Below, piece after piece: positions 27,646 through 35,421 of a stretch of 64,000 nt of DNA (its first letter is position 1; the number at the start of each line of letters is the position of its first letter). The DNA is from Streptomyces dioscori (GTDB lineage Bacteria; Actinomycetota; Actinomycetes; Streptomycetales; Streptomycetaceae). The DNA lies in the NCBI RefSeq assembly GCF_003024195.1, contig NZ_KZ679043.1, positions 186,001-250,000 on the forward strand, written 5' to 3'. Position numbers and translations under genes: made by a program. The notes beneath the pieces are model-generated. The model had not been told where the DNA came from. It saw only the letters and a list, made by a program, of their open reading frames with translations, and did not search any database.

Positions 27646-27726
27646 AGCGGAACCTCAGCGGGCCTCGGCGGGCCTCGGCGGGCCTCAGCGGAACCTCTGC
27701 GGGCCTCAGCGGTACCTCAGTGGGCC
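27646..27726. repeat. 10-11 bp tandem repeat between convergent genes
   Basis: Seven consecutive units of the form AGCGGGCCTC or AGCGGAACCTC, plus a partial eighth, fill the gap between the GH6 gene and the gamma carbonic anhydrase gene. The last unit overlaps the carbonic anhydrase 3' end (stop at 27717). It may contribute to termination, but the arms do not form one clean hairpin. Confidence 0.7.
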
Positions 27727-28331
27727 GAGGGGCCGTCCTCGATGACGCGGTCGTCGAGGTGGGCGCCGAAGTGGCCGGGCTGCCGGGCCATGATGTCCCG
27801 CATCGAGGTGCCGCGGGGGACGCCGTAGACCGTGCCGGGGAAGTCCAGTTCCCTCTGCACCTCCCACAGTTCGTCGTGCCGGTCGGGTGAGAAGAGCTGC
27901 GCCCGCGGTGCTCCGGCCGCGATCCAGCCGATGGGGACGACCGTGCCGGGCGGCAGCACCGAGTTCGCGTGCAGCACGCTGTTGATCCGCAGCTCCGAAC
28001 CGGCGCCCACGACGGCCCCGGGGAAGACGGAGGCGCCGGTGGCCACGAAGACCTCGTCCTCGATACGGGCGCCGTTGACGTGGGCGTGCGGGCCGACGAG
28101 TACGGCGTCCCCGATGATCGCGGGGTGCCGGCGGCGGCCCCGTACCAGGGCGTTCTCCATGACGACGACGTCCGCGCCGGTCCGTACCTCGCCGTCCTCC
28201 GCCGTCAGTACGGCCCCGTGCAGGACGCGGGCGCCCTCACCGAGGACGACGGCGCCGCAGGGGACGGCCGACGGGGCGACGTAGGCGGAGGCCGGGACTA
28301 TGGGGCGCTGCCCGCGGTGCTCGATCAACAT
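27717..28331 (-). CDS. Gamma carbonic anhydrase-like hexapeptide-repeat protein
   Basis: A 204-residue left-handed beta-helix protein of the gamma carbonic anhydrase / LbH transferase family. Hexapeptide repeats span about residues 20-130 (SAVPCGAVVLGEG, GADVVVMENALVRG, IGDAVLVGPHAHVNG). The metal-binding histidines of this class could be the His in GPHAHVNG, with GRRRH upstream. C-terminal helices pack against the helix. Whether it hydrates CO2 is unproven. It starts 9 bp after the RidA-family gene in the same direction, forming a two-gene operon. Confidence 0.85.
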   Translation of the reverse strand: MLIEHRGQRPIVPASAYVAPSAVPCGAVVLGEGARVLHGAVLTAEDGEVRTGADVVVMENALVRGRRRHPAIIGDAVLVGPHAHVNGARIEDEVFVATGASVFPGAVVGAGSELRINSVLHANSVLPPGTVVPIGWIAAGAPRAQLFSPDRHDELWEVQRELDFPGTVYGVPRGTSMRDIMARQPGHFGAHLDDRVIEDGPSAH

Positions 28332-28340
28332 GGGACGACT

Positions 28341-28778
28341 CTAGGCGCGTTCGCCGTCGTGACCCGGGCTCCGGCCGGAGTCGGGGACCACGGCCGTCGC
28401 CGTGATCTCCACGAGCTGGCCCGGATAGCCGAGGCAGGCGACGCCGAGGAGGGTGGAGGAGTGCGGGCCGACGCTGAGCCGGGAGGCCTCCACGACGTTC
28501 CAGACCTCCGAGAGCACGGCGGGATCGGCGCTCACCACGTACACGTCGGTGTACGCGACATGCTCGAAGTCGCTGCCGACCGCCCGGAGCTGCTCACGCA
28601 GGTTCGCGATGACCTGCTCGGCCTGCCGTACGGGGTCGCCTGGGCCGACGAGTTCGCCGTCCGCGGTGAGGGGCACGGACCCGGCGAGCAGCGCGAGGCG
28701 CGTGCCGGCCTCGACCACGGAGGCGTGGGAGTAGGCGGGCGGCGCGAAGAGGCTGGGGACGGTGACGCGCTTCAGCAC
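28341..28778 (-). CDS. RidA/YjgF-family protein
   Basis: A 145-residue RidA-family (reactive intermediate deaminase) protein: PPAYSHASVVEAGTRLALLA, PVRQAEQVIANLREQLRAVG, YTDVYVVSAD and a C-terminal LVEITATAVV. RidA proteins hydrolyse enamine/imine by-products of PLP enzymes. The conserved catalytic arginine of true RidA (in SxxR near position 105) is not obvious here, so it may belong to a sister group. It is the first gene of an operon with the hexapeptide protein. GTG at 28778, with GGAAGG upstream. Confidence 0.85.
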   Translation of the reverse strand: MLKRVTVPSLFAPPAYSHASVVEAGTRLALLAGSVPLTADGELVGPGDPVRQAEQVIANLREQLRAVGSDFEHVAYTDVYVVSADPAVLSEVWNVVEASRLSVGPHSSTLLGVACLGYPGQLVEITATAVVPDSGRSPGHDGERA

Positions 28779-28913
28779 GAGAGGTGACCTTCCAGGACGG
28801 GGGCGGGCGCGGGTGCGGGGCGGGACAGCGGGCGGCGGACAGGGGGACAGCTGGGCCGATGATGCGGTCCCGGCGCACGGCACCGCATCCGAATATCTGC
28901 CCGGTCGCCGACC

Positions 28914-28919
28914 TATGAT
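28914..28919 (+). promoter_or_regulatory. Candidate -10 box for the amidase gene
   Basis: TATGAT lies 61 bp before the amidase ATG and would give a leader of about 55 nt. No good -35 hexamer is present at 17-18 bp spacing, so recognition by a factor other than the housekeeping one is possible. Confidence 0.35.
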
Positions 28920-28980
28920 CCTTTGCGTCTTTGCACCTTCAAACGTGGCAGGAACGACCGGCAAGACCAAAGGAACCCCC

Positions 28981-30120
28981 ATGACTGTTCCCTCCCTTCC
29001 TCCCGCCTCCCACCGCGCCGGGTCACGCGTCACACGGCGCGGGCTGATCGGCGCCGCGGGAGCGGTCGCGGCGGGCGCCGCGCTCGCTCCCGCCGCGAGG
29101 GCCGGCACCTCTTCGGAAGCGGCCGCCGCGGACACCGCCGCGCCTGAACCCGGCACGAAGTCCGAGACGTTCCCCAGCACGCGCGCCGAGACGGCCACCG
29201 GCGAGGCACCCGTGGAGGCCGCCTTCCCCATCGGTTACGTGGGGGTGCGCTGGACCGGCCCCCGCGAGGCGGCCGGCGGTGGCATCCGGCTGACCGGCGC
29301 CGACGGCGGCAAGGGCGCCTGGCAGGCCCTGAGCGACGACGGCTGCTCGGACGGCGACGGCGGCGCGCTGCTCATCCCCGTGGACCGGGCCTCGGGTTAC
29401 GAGCTGAGGGCCCCGGACGGTGCCACGGATCTGCGGTCGATGGCCATCGAGACGACGAGGGGTCCCGCGCGCAAGGTCGCCGTGCCGCAGGACACCACAC
29501 GGGTGCGCGGTGTCGCCTATCTGACACGGGCCGCCTGGGGCGCGGACGAGAAGCTCCGCTTCGGATCGGACGGCGCGGAGATCTCACCGCAGACGTACCA
29601 CCCCTTCCAGACCCTCACGGTCCACCACACCGCCACGGCCAACGGCGACCCGGACCCGGCCGCCACGGTGCGCGCGCTCTACCACGTGCACGCGATCACC
29701 AACGGCTGGGGCGACATCGGCTACCACTTCCTCATCGACGAGGGAGGACAGATCTACGAGGGCCGGTACTCGGGCGAGTCCGCCACCCCGGCCCACGACG
29801 ACGGCGGCAAACTCGTCACGGGGTTCCACGTGCTCAGCTTCAACCCGGGCAACCTCGGCATCGCGCTCCTCGGCAACCTGACGAAGCAGGGCCCGACCGC
29901 CGCCGCCCGCGACGCCCTCACCAACCTGCTGCGGTCCATGGTCCGCATGCACGGGGTCGACCCGGAGTCCAAGGTCACGTACACCAGCCCGACCACCGGC
30001 AGGACGCGGGAGGTCCACGAGATCGGCGGCCACCGCGACTGGATGGCGACGGAGTGCCCGGGTGCGGTGATGCACGGAGAGCTGGCGGCTCTGCGGAAGG
30101 CGGTGGCGGCCGGCAGCTGA
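28981..30120 (+). CDS. Tat-exported N-acetylmuramoyl-L-alanine amidase (Amidase_2/PGRP)
   Basis: A 379-residue exported cell-wall hydrolase. The leader has a twin-arginine motif (TRRGLIGAAG) and an Ala-rich core ending near residue 42. Residues about 75-180 form a beta-rich domain, and about 195-379 the amidase_2/peptidoglycan-recognition domain. Zinc ligands are visible: His in TVHHTATANG, His in HEIGGHRDW and Cys in ATECPGAV; GDIGYHFLIDEGGQIYEGR is the family signature. It cuts the amide bond between muramic acid and L-Ala. AAAGGA stands 6 nt before the ATG. Confidence 0.92.
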   Translation: MTVPSLPPASHRAGSRVTRRGLIGAAGAVAAGAALAPAARAGTSSEAAAADTAAPEPGTKSETFPSTRAETATGEAPVEAAFPIGYVGVRWTGPREAAGGGIRLTGADGGKGAWQALSDDGCSDGDGGALLIPVDRASGYELRAPDGATDLRSMAIETTRGPARKVAVPQDTTRVRGVAYLTRAAWGADEKLRFGSDGAEISPQTYHPFQTLTVHHTATANGDPDPAATVRALYHVHAITNGWGDIGYHFLIDEGGQIYEGRYSGESATPAHDDGGKLVTGFHVLSFNPGNLGIALLGNLTKQGPTAAARDALTNLLRSMVRMHGVDPESKVTYTSPTTGRTREVHEIGGHRDWMATECPGAVMHGELAALRKAVAAGS

Positions 30121-30126
30121 GCCGGC

Positions 30127-30157
30127 GGAGGGCGCGCCCCAGGCGGACGCGCCCTCC
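30127..30157 (+). terminator. Hairpin terminator after the amidase
   Basis: GGAGGGCGCG at 30127-30136 pairs perfectly with CGCGCCCTCC at 30148-30157 (11-nt loop), 6 bp after the stop codon. Confidence 0.7.
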
Positions 30158-30226
30158 TGGTGCGGGGTTGCCGACCGTGCCGCTCCCGCTACCGTGGGTA
30201 CCCGGACGTGCGACGAAGGGGGCCCG

Positions 30227-30658
30227 ATGGAAGCGGAGTTGGCGGCGCTGGCGGCGGCGGGGGCGACGGCTCTCGTGCAGCAGATGGTGACCGACGGGTG
30301 GGGGAACGTACGGGACCGGGTCGTCGCCCTCTGCTCGCGGGGGCGGGACGAGGAGGTCGTCGAGGGGGAGTTGGAGGAGTCGCGCGCCGATCTGGTCGCG
30401 GCGCGGGACGCCGACGACGAGGACGCCGAGAACGATGTACGGGCGTCCTGGCGGGTCAGGCTCCGGCGGACGCTGCGCGACGATCCGGAGACGGTGGCGG
30501 AACTGCGGGCGCTTCTGGACGAGTTGAGCCCCCGGGCCACGGGCCCCACCGCGCTCACCGTCCACAACACCGTCAGCGGCGGGGCGTCCGGTGTGGTGGT
30601 CCAGGGAGGCACGTTCAACGGAGGGCAGACGATCGGGGAGCCCTGGCGCCGCACATGA
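30227..30658 (+). CDS. Small soluble protein with C-terminal RHIM-like amyloid motif
   Basis: A 143-residue protein. The first 100 residues are helical and charged (VQQMVTDGWGNVRDRVVAL, then long acidic and basic helices). The C-terminus reads TVHNTVSGGASGVVVQGGTF and ends NGGQTIG, matching the G-x-V-V-Q-x-G pattern of the RHIM/PP-like bacterial amyloid signalling motifs that link receptor and effector proteins, for example in NLR-type immunity. No NLR or toxin partner is adjacent, so it may act in trans. The ATG at 30227 follows AAGGGGG. The domain assignment is from the motif, not from a search. Confidence 0.7.
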   Translation: MEAELAALAAAGATALVQQMVTDGWGNVRDRVVALCSRGRDEEVVEGELEESRADLVAARDADDEDAENDVRASWRVRLRRTLRDDPETVAELRALLDELSPRATGPTALTVHNTVSGGASGVVVQGGTFNGGQTIGEPWRRT

Positions 30659-30703
30659 CGCGGCTCGTCGAATAACCCTTCGATCAACCCCCGTCGGCAC
30701 TGC

Positions 30704-30709
30704 TACCGT
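30704..30709 (+). promoter_or_regulatory. Candidate -10 box for leaderless gene at 30717
   Basis: TACCGT ends 7 nt before the GTG at 30717, and no ribosome-binding site is present. The same hexamer appears 6-7 nt before the starts at 35422 and 60547. Confidence 0.4.
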
Positions 30710-30716
30710 CACCGAC

Positions 30717-31448
30717 GTGGCGAAACTCAATCAGATCATCGCAGTGGAGAAGGGCGTCAAGTCCAAGTCGCATCAGGACCTGACGGCCGCGCATCACGGG
30801 CTGCAGAAGCCTGCCCTGCTGGCGGGAATCTCGCGTACGTACCAGCCCAAGGACGAGGAGGGCGAGCAGTTGCCGCCCGAGTCGACCCGGGTGCAGGTGC
30901 AGGCCGAGAACGTGCTGCGGGACACCGCGGCCACGCTGACCCGGCTCTTCGACGTGACCGCCACCAAGGACTGGGCCAACTGCACGGCCCGCGCGGACGT
31001 GAGGGTCGACGGACGGGTGCTCGTCGCCGACGTCCCGGTGTCGTACCTGCTCTTCCTTGAGAAGCAGCTCACCGACCTCAACACCTTCGTGCGGAAGCTG
31101 CCGGTGCTCGACGCCTCCGAGTCGTGGGTCCAGGACCCGTCGACCGACGCGTGGAAGACGGAGCCGGTACGGACGCTCCGTACGAAGAAGGTCCCGCGGA
31201 ACCACGTCAAGGCCGAGGCCACCGACAAGCACCCCGCCCAGGTCGAGGTGTACTACGAGGACATCCCCGTCGGGTACTGGACGACCGTGAAGTTCTCCGG
31301 CGCCCTGCCCGCGCGGCGCGTCAACGAGCTGCTCGACCGGGTCGAGAAGCTGCAGCAGGCCGTCAAGTTCGCCCGGGAAGAGGCGAACGGCGCGGAGGTC
31401 ACCGACGAGCGTGTCGGAGACGCCGTGTTCGGCTACCTGTTCGGGTAG
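30717..31448 (+). CDS. Conserved hypothetical protein, DUF7873-like
   Basis: A 243-residue soluble protein, largely beta with charged helices, starting AKLNQIIAVEKGVKSKSHQD and ending in a helical stretch ELLDRVEKLQQAVKFAREEA. I recall it as DUF7873, a conserved actinobacterial family with no assigned function. There is no signal peptide or transmembrane segment. The GTG at 30717 follows a TACCGT box with no ribosome-binding site, consistent with a leaderless transcript. It precedes the tRNA-like region by about 90 bp. Confidence 0.78.
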   Translation: MAKLNQIIAVEKGVKSKSHQDLTAAHHGLQKPALLAGISRTYQPKDEEGEQLPPESTRVQVQAENVLRDTAATLTRLFDVTATKDWANCTARADVRVDGRVLVADVPVSYLLFLEKQLTDLNTFVRKLPVLDASESWVQDPSTDAWKTEPVRTLRTKKVPRNHVKAEATDKHPAQVEVYYEDIPVGYWTTVKFSGALPARRVNELLDRVEKLQQAVKFAREEANGAEVTDERVGDAVFGYLFG

Positions 31449-31459
31449 CCTCAACAACT

Positions 31460-31526
31460 CCCCGGTCATCGCCTATGAAGGTCGGCGGCCGGGGTGCGCG
31501 AGGAGCGCAAGCTGAACCTGAAGCTT
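31460..31526 (+). other. Series of RNA hairpins preceding the tRNA-like units
   Basis: Three potential stems follow the hypothetical gene: CCCCGG (31460-31465) with CCGGGG (31489-31494), GCGC-GAGGA-GCGC (31496-31508), and AAGCT with AGCTT around an 8-nt loop (31509-31526). They could be a terminator, or a structured 5' part of the RNA that contains the tRNA-like units. GCCGGGG at 31488 pairs at 6 of 7 positions with the first tRNA-like 3' acceptor strand, which is the basis for the alternative reading of a tRNA in normal order. Confidence 0.45.
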
Positions 31527-31536
31527 GTCGTGACCG

Positions 31537-31615
31537 CGCGGTTCCAGTGGAGGTTCAAATCCTCCCCGCGGCACTCTTCGCGCCGCGGTAGCCCAATTGG
31601 CAGAGGCAGACCGCG
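31537..31615 (+). tRNA. Permuted tRNA-like unit 1
   Basis: In order, the unit contains CGCGGTT (anticodon-stem-like 3' strand, 31537-31543), a perfect T-arm (GGAGG, loop TTCAAAT, CCTCC; 31549-31565), the 3' acceptor strand CCGCGGC (31566-31572), a 9-nt linker ACTCTTCGC, the 5' acceptor strand GCCGCGG (31582-31588, 7 of 7 pairs), TA, a D-arm (GCC CAATTGGCAGA GGC) and GACCGCG (31609-31615). GACCGCG pairs with the first strand over 7 bp, one of them G-U. Joining the last strand to the first would give a molecule of about 70 nt plus an anticodon loop, the size of a tRNA. The flanking CTCAA could supply a CAA (Leu) anticodon, but I cannot fix the junction. CCA is not encoded. Confidence 0.45.
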
Positions 31616-31672
31616 CTCAATCTCAGACTATTGCTCCAGACTCAGCATTCGCCGCCGATCGCCGGATCGACC

Positions 31673-31778
31673 GGACCCAGGCTCCGGGCGTCGAAATGCC
31701 GGTTCAAGTCCGGCCCGCACAGCTCGATGTGCGGTGGTCCAAAGGCAGGACGCGGCGACATGAAACTGACCTGGGTCC
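31673..31778 (+). tRNA. Permuted tRNA-like unit 2
   Basis: The same order recurs: GTCG (31690-31693), a perfect T-arm (GCCGG, loop TTCAAGT, CCGGC; 31698-31714), the 3' acceptor strand CCGCACA (31715-31721), a 6-nt linker GCTCGA, the 5' acceptor strand TGTGCGG (31728-31734, 7 of 7 pairs), TG, and a canonical D-arm (GTCC AAAGGCA GGAC) with A14, G18-G19 and A21 in place. CGAC (31756-31759) pairs with GTCG. A 9-bp helix (GGACCCAGG at 31673 with CCTGGGTCC at 31770) encloses the unit. No T-arm lies downstream of this D-arm, which argues against an ordinary tRNA order. The anticodon is uncertain; CAT follows the 5' stem strand. Confidence 0.45.
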
Positions 31779-32046
31779 TCAAGCGTGCCGGCGTGCCGCA
31801 TGGGTGGCATCACAGGGCTCGGGGGCCGGCTACGCCCCCGGGCCCGCTCCCTTTTCCGGCCCTGCTCGGCCTGGCCCGACCGGGCCGGCGCTCGCTCTCG
31901 CGTTCGCATCGGCGCTCGAACCGGCACCCGCGCTCGCTCTCGCACTCGTGCTTGAGATTGCGTTCATAAAGAACCCGGGTCCCGCCGAAATCGTCACACC
32001 GTGGAAACGCTCATGTCCGGTTTCGCCGCCGGACGCGATCTACCGT

Positions 32047-32102
32047 GGAGGACCGGTCCTCCGTAATGACCGGTCCTCCGTAAGAACCGGTCCTCCGTTA
32101 AG
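32047..32102 (+). promoter_or_regulatory. Triple 17-bp direct repeat and 16-bp palindrome upstream of FUSC gene
   Basis: ACCGGTCCTCCGTAATG, ACCGGTCCTCCGTAAGA and ACCGGTCCTCCGTTAAG follow each other exactly (32052, 32069, 32086). The first copy is also half of the perfect palindrome GGAGGACCGGTCCTCC (32047-32062). The array ends 82 bp before the FUSC start and looks like a cooperative binding site. The remaining DNA between the tRNA-like units and this array (31780-32046) shows nothing I recognise. Confidence 0.65.
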
Positions 32103-32184
32103 AAGCAAGCACCGCACAGACACCGCCCGGCCGACGTCGCCCGAAGGCATGCCCCGCAATCGCCCTCGTCCCGACAGGAGCCCC

Positions 32185-34170
32185 GTGCCCGTGCCCGTGC
32201 CGCGACCGTTGCTCAACGTCCTTCCCGTCGTCCTCCCGCCCTGGCTCACCCACGCGCTGCGCGCGCAGCGGGGGCCCGTGCCGTGGAACGCCGTGCTGCG
32301 CGGGGTGCTCGCCGCCGGGCCCCTGCTCGTCGTGGCCGTTGCCGTCGGGCGTGAGCCCCTGGGTGTCATGGCCGCGCTCGGAGCCATGTTCGCCGGGATC
32401 AACGACCGGCCGGGGAGCCGGCGCACCGCCGTGCCCCGGATCGGCGTACCCGGGCTGGCCGGAGCCGCCGGGATCGCCGTCGGCACGTACGCCGGGGAGG
32501 GCCTCGGCGCCGCCCCGCTGACCCTGACGCTCACCGCGCTCGGACTGCTCGCCGGGGCCGTCAGCGCGGTGGGACCCGTCGCGTCCGGGGCCGGGACCCA
32601 GCTGCTCGTCGCCGCGGCCATCGGCGCCGGGATGCCGTTGCCCGAACCCGGCTGGCAGCGGGCCCTGTTCTTCCTCGCCGGTACCGGCTGGCTGATCGCG
32701 CTGCGGCTCGCGCTGCCCACGCCCGGGGCCCTGGCCAACGACTTCCGCTTCGACGGGGAGCGCGCCGGGGTCGCCGGTGTGTACGACGCGATCGCCGATC
32801 TGCTCGCCGCCGTGGGCGGGCAGCAGGCCGGTGGCCGGCGCGCCGCCCTGACCGCCGCGCTCGACCACGCGCAGGACGCGCTCGCGGGGCCACGGCTGCG
32901 GCGGTACGCCACTTCCGCGGCCGAGCGGCGGCTGCGGGCCCAGTACGCCGCCGCGCTGCCGCTCGCCGAGGCTGCGACCGCGCTGGCCTGGGCCGGTGAG
33001 GCACTGCCCGCCCGCACGGCCCAGGGGCCGCGGCGGCTCGCCGTCGCCGTGCGGACCGGGGAGCCCTGCGGGCCGCTGCCCGCACCCGCCCGGACCGTCC
33101 CCGGACTGCGCGCCCTCGACGACGCCCTGCTGCACGCAGCCGAGACCTTCGACCGCGGCGGCCCGCGCCCCCGGAAGGCGAGCGGCAGTCATCCTCTCGG
33201 GCTGGGCGCCGAGCGGACCGCCCACAAGGGCCTGCATCTGCGCCCCCTGCGGGCCAGGGCGCTCCTGCATGCCGTCACCGGCAGCGGAGGGCGGGAGTAC
33301 GGCCTCCGCGTGGCCCTCTGCTACGGCGCCGCCGTCGCCGTCGCGCAGGCACTGCACCACGTCCACTGGTACTGGCTTCCCGCGACCGCCGTGTTCCTCG
33401 TGAAGCCGGATCTCGGTCCGCTGGTCTCGCGCGCTCTGAACCGGGCGGCCGGAACCGTCCTCGGGGCCCTCGTCTTCGCGGGGTTCGCGGCTGTGCTGCC
33501 CCGGCCCGAGGGTCTGATCGCGCTCGTGGCGATCAGCGGGGCCCTCATTCCCGTCGCCACCCGGCACTTCGCCGCGCAGACCGCTGTCGTGACCGTCCTC
33601 GTGCTCGCCCTCGTCATGGTCGGCGGTGAGCCGGAGGCCTCCTGGAGCCGGATCGGCGAGACGCTGCTGGCCTGCGCGATCGTGCTCGTCGTCGGGCATC
33701 TCCCGGCGCCGGGGCAGCGCGGCGGGAACGTACGGGCCCGGCTGACGGCCGCCACCGACGCGGCGCACGCGTATCTCACGCATGTCCTGAGCGGCGTCGA
33801 CGGTGTTGGCGGCGGTGCCGGTGGAGTCGCCGACGGTGTTGCTGTGGGGGGCACCGACCGCGGTGTCGCCGACCGGGGCGGTGCCGACCGGGCCACCCGC
33901 TGGGCGTTGCGGCGCGAGGCCTATCGGACGCTGGCGGAGGCCCGCGCGGCGATCGACCGGTCCGCCGCCGAGCTTCCTGCCCTGGCCCGGCACACGGCGG
34001 GCACCGACGAGGTCGCGGCCACCCTGGAACTGCTCGTGGACACCACCACCGCCTGCGCCGTGCATCTCGACGACACGGGGCGGCTCACTCCGCGGCACAC
34101 CGAGCGGCTTGCCGTGCTCCTCGACGAACTCGTGGATCGGCGGGAGGATGCCGGGCTGCGCATCGCCTGA
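32185..34170 (+). CDS. FUSC-family membrane protein
   Basis: A 661-residue protein of the FUSC (fusaric acid resistance / aromatic acid exporter) superfamily. Two blocks of about six membrane helices (about residues 40-175 and 385-500) each precede a soluble helical region; the second block begins YGLRVALCYGAAVAVAQAL and contains the HWYWLPATAVFLVKPD segment typical of FUSC. Such proteins are implicated in efflux of aromatic acids, but the substrate is unknown. I chose the GTG at 32185 because AGGAG stands 4 nt upstream; an ATG at 32149 would add 12 residues. A Gly/Val/Asp-rich run near residue 550 (GVADGVAVGGTDRGVADRGG) is low complexity. Confidence 0.85.
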   Translation: MPVPVPRPLLNVLPVVLPPWLTHALRAQRGPVPWNAVLRGVLAAGPLLVVAVAVGREPLGVMAALGAMFAGINDRPGSRRTAVPRIGVPGLAGAAGIAVGTYAGEGLGAAPLTLTLTALGLLAGAVSAVGPVASGAGTQLLVAAAIGAGMPLPEPGWQRALFFLAGTGWLIALRLALPTPGALANDFRFDGERAGVAGVYDAIADLLAAVGGQQAGGRRAALTAALDHAQDALAGPRLRRYATSAAERRLRAQYAAALPLAEAATALAWAGEALPARTAQGPRRLAVAVRTGEPCGPLPAPARTVPGLRALDDALLHAAETFDRGGPRPRKASGSHPLGLGAERTAHKGLHLRPLRARALLHAVTGSGGREYGLRVALCYGAAVAVAQALHHVHWYWLPATAVFLVKPDLGPLVSRALNRAAGTVLGALVFAGFAAVLPRPEGLIALVAISGALIPVATRHFAAQTAVVTVLVLALVMVGGEPEASWSRIGETLLACAIVLVVGHLPAPGQRGGNVRARLTAATDAAHAYLTHVLSGVDGVGGGAGGVADGVAVGGTDRGVADRGGADRATRWALRREAYRTLAEARAAIDRSAAELPALARHTAGTDEVAATLELLVDTTTACAVHLDDTGRLTPRHTERLAVLLDELVDRREDAGLRIA

Positions 34171-34213
34171 GCCCGGAGACGTTGTCTGCGGGTGCGTTGT
34201 GGCTGGTCGCGCC

Positions 34214-34228
34214 GTTCCCCGCGCCCCT
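34214..34228 (+). repeat. Single copy of dispersed repeat GTTCCCCGCGCCCCT
   Basis: One forward copy with the GGCTGGTCGCGCC flank lies between the FUSC gene and the convergent exonuclease pseudogene. Confidence 0.85.
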
Positions 34229-34248
34229 ACGGGGCGCTGCCGGGCCGC

Positions 34249-35217
34249 TCAGGGCGCTATCCGTGCCCACACCGGTGCGTGGTCCGAGCCGACGGCGTCC
34301 CGGCGGTCGCCCGGATCGTCGTCCACCGACGGCAGCGGGGTCTCCTGGAGCGGAGCCCCCGTGCCCGCCCCGGTCACCCGGTCGAGGAGGCGGTGGCTGA
34401 CCAGGATGTGGTCGATCAGTTCCGGGCGCCCGGAGTGAACGCGGGAGAAACGCTGCTTCTCCGGGATGAGAGGAGCGATGTTCCACAGCCGCGCCGCGTC
34501 ACCCCGGTCGGGCCGGTCGAAGCCGGGAGTGCCGATCTCGGAGCCGGGCGGGCCCTGCAGGATCTGTGTGGTCGCGGCGGTGACCTCGTCGTTGAGGTCG
34601 CCGAGCACGGCCACGTCCCGCTCCGTGCCCCTGCCGTCCAGGAGGCGGTCGGCGACGGCACGCAGCGCCGTGGCCTCGGCGGCGTGGCCTCGGCGGCCCG
34701 CCGGTACAGGGCGTACGCGCCGTAGCGGGCCCGCTCGCCCTCGTTCCGTGGCTGGAACCGCCCGCCCGGATACGTCAGCAGCTTCGACTTCAGATGGCAG
34801 ACCGCCACCGACAGGGTCACGCCCGTGCCCGGAAGCACCGCCTCCACCGCCAGGAAGCCGCGGCCCGTCCGGGGCACCGGCTCGCGGTCGTCGTCACCCT
34901 GGACGGGCCGCAGCGGCGCGGGGAACTCGTTGGTGTCGATGAGCGTCCGCGGCGCCGGCCGGCTGAGGAAGCCGACCCGGATGCCCCGGCCGTCCGGATG
35001 CGCCGACAGCACGATGTGCCAGTCGCCGTCCAGCATCCTGGCCAGGTCCTCCAGCGCGGCCGGGTCGCCGACCTCCTGCACACCGAGCAGCGTGGGATCG
35101 AGTTCCCTGATGACCCCGGCCAGCGTCGTGAGCTTCGCCTTGTACGCGACCTCGGTACGCGGGCCGAACGCCCCGCCGGGCCGGTACAGGTTCCAGGTTC
35201 CAGGTGCCGAGGAGCAT
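34249..35217 (-). pseudogene. Endonuclease/exonuclease/phosphatase-family gene broken by two tandem duplications
   Basis: The intact ancestor would begin MLLGTWNL at 35217 and end ARIAP at 34249. Near the start a 7-bp unit (AGGTTCC on the plus strand, 35188-35194 and 35195-35201) is duplicated, shifting the frame. In the middle, a 14-bp unit (GTGGCCTCGGCGGC, 34670-34683 and 34684-34697) is duplicated, shifting it again. Seven plus fourteen is twenty-one, so both ends are in one frame while the central two thirds (VGDPAALEDLARMLDGDWHI, VAVCHLKSKLLTYPGGRFQP) are in another. The family motifs of an EEP hydrolase are still recognisable (GTWNL, VCHLKSK, LGDLNDE, GSDHAPVW). It is clearly a recent pseudogene unless the duplications are sequencing artefacts. 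Confidence 0.8.
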
Positions 35218-35409
35218 GCCGGGCTCCTTCCCGGACGAGCCTTCCCAGGGGCGCCGCCCGTCGATTGGTGAGGCCGAGGGACGGTCTTCGGCCGTCGAAT
35301 GGTGGTGCCGAGGGACGGTCCTCGGGCTCAGAGTGCGCGCGAAACCGCGCCCGGGACAGGGCGGGGACAGGATGCGCGGTTCACGTCACCCGGTGGCACG
35401 ATCCCGCCG

Positions 35410-35415
35410 TACCGT
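35410..35415 (+). promoter_or_regulatory. Candidate -10 box for leaderless amidohydrolase gene
   Basis: TACCGT ends 6 nt before the ATG at 35422 and no ribosome-binding site is present. Confidence 0.4.
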
Positions 35416-35421
35416 GGCGTG

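Noticed and set aside
31488..31572. One ordinary tRNA in normal order (5' acceptor GCCGGGG at 31488, T-arm at 31549)
   Set aside because: It gives a mismatch in the acceptor, a D-loop of 5 nt and an 8-nt anticodon loop, and leaves the D-arm at 31728 without a 3' half. The permuted reading pairs better, but I keep this as the main alternative.
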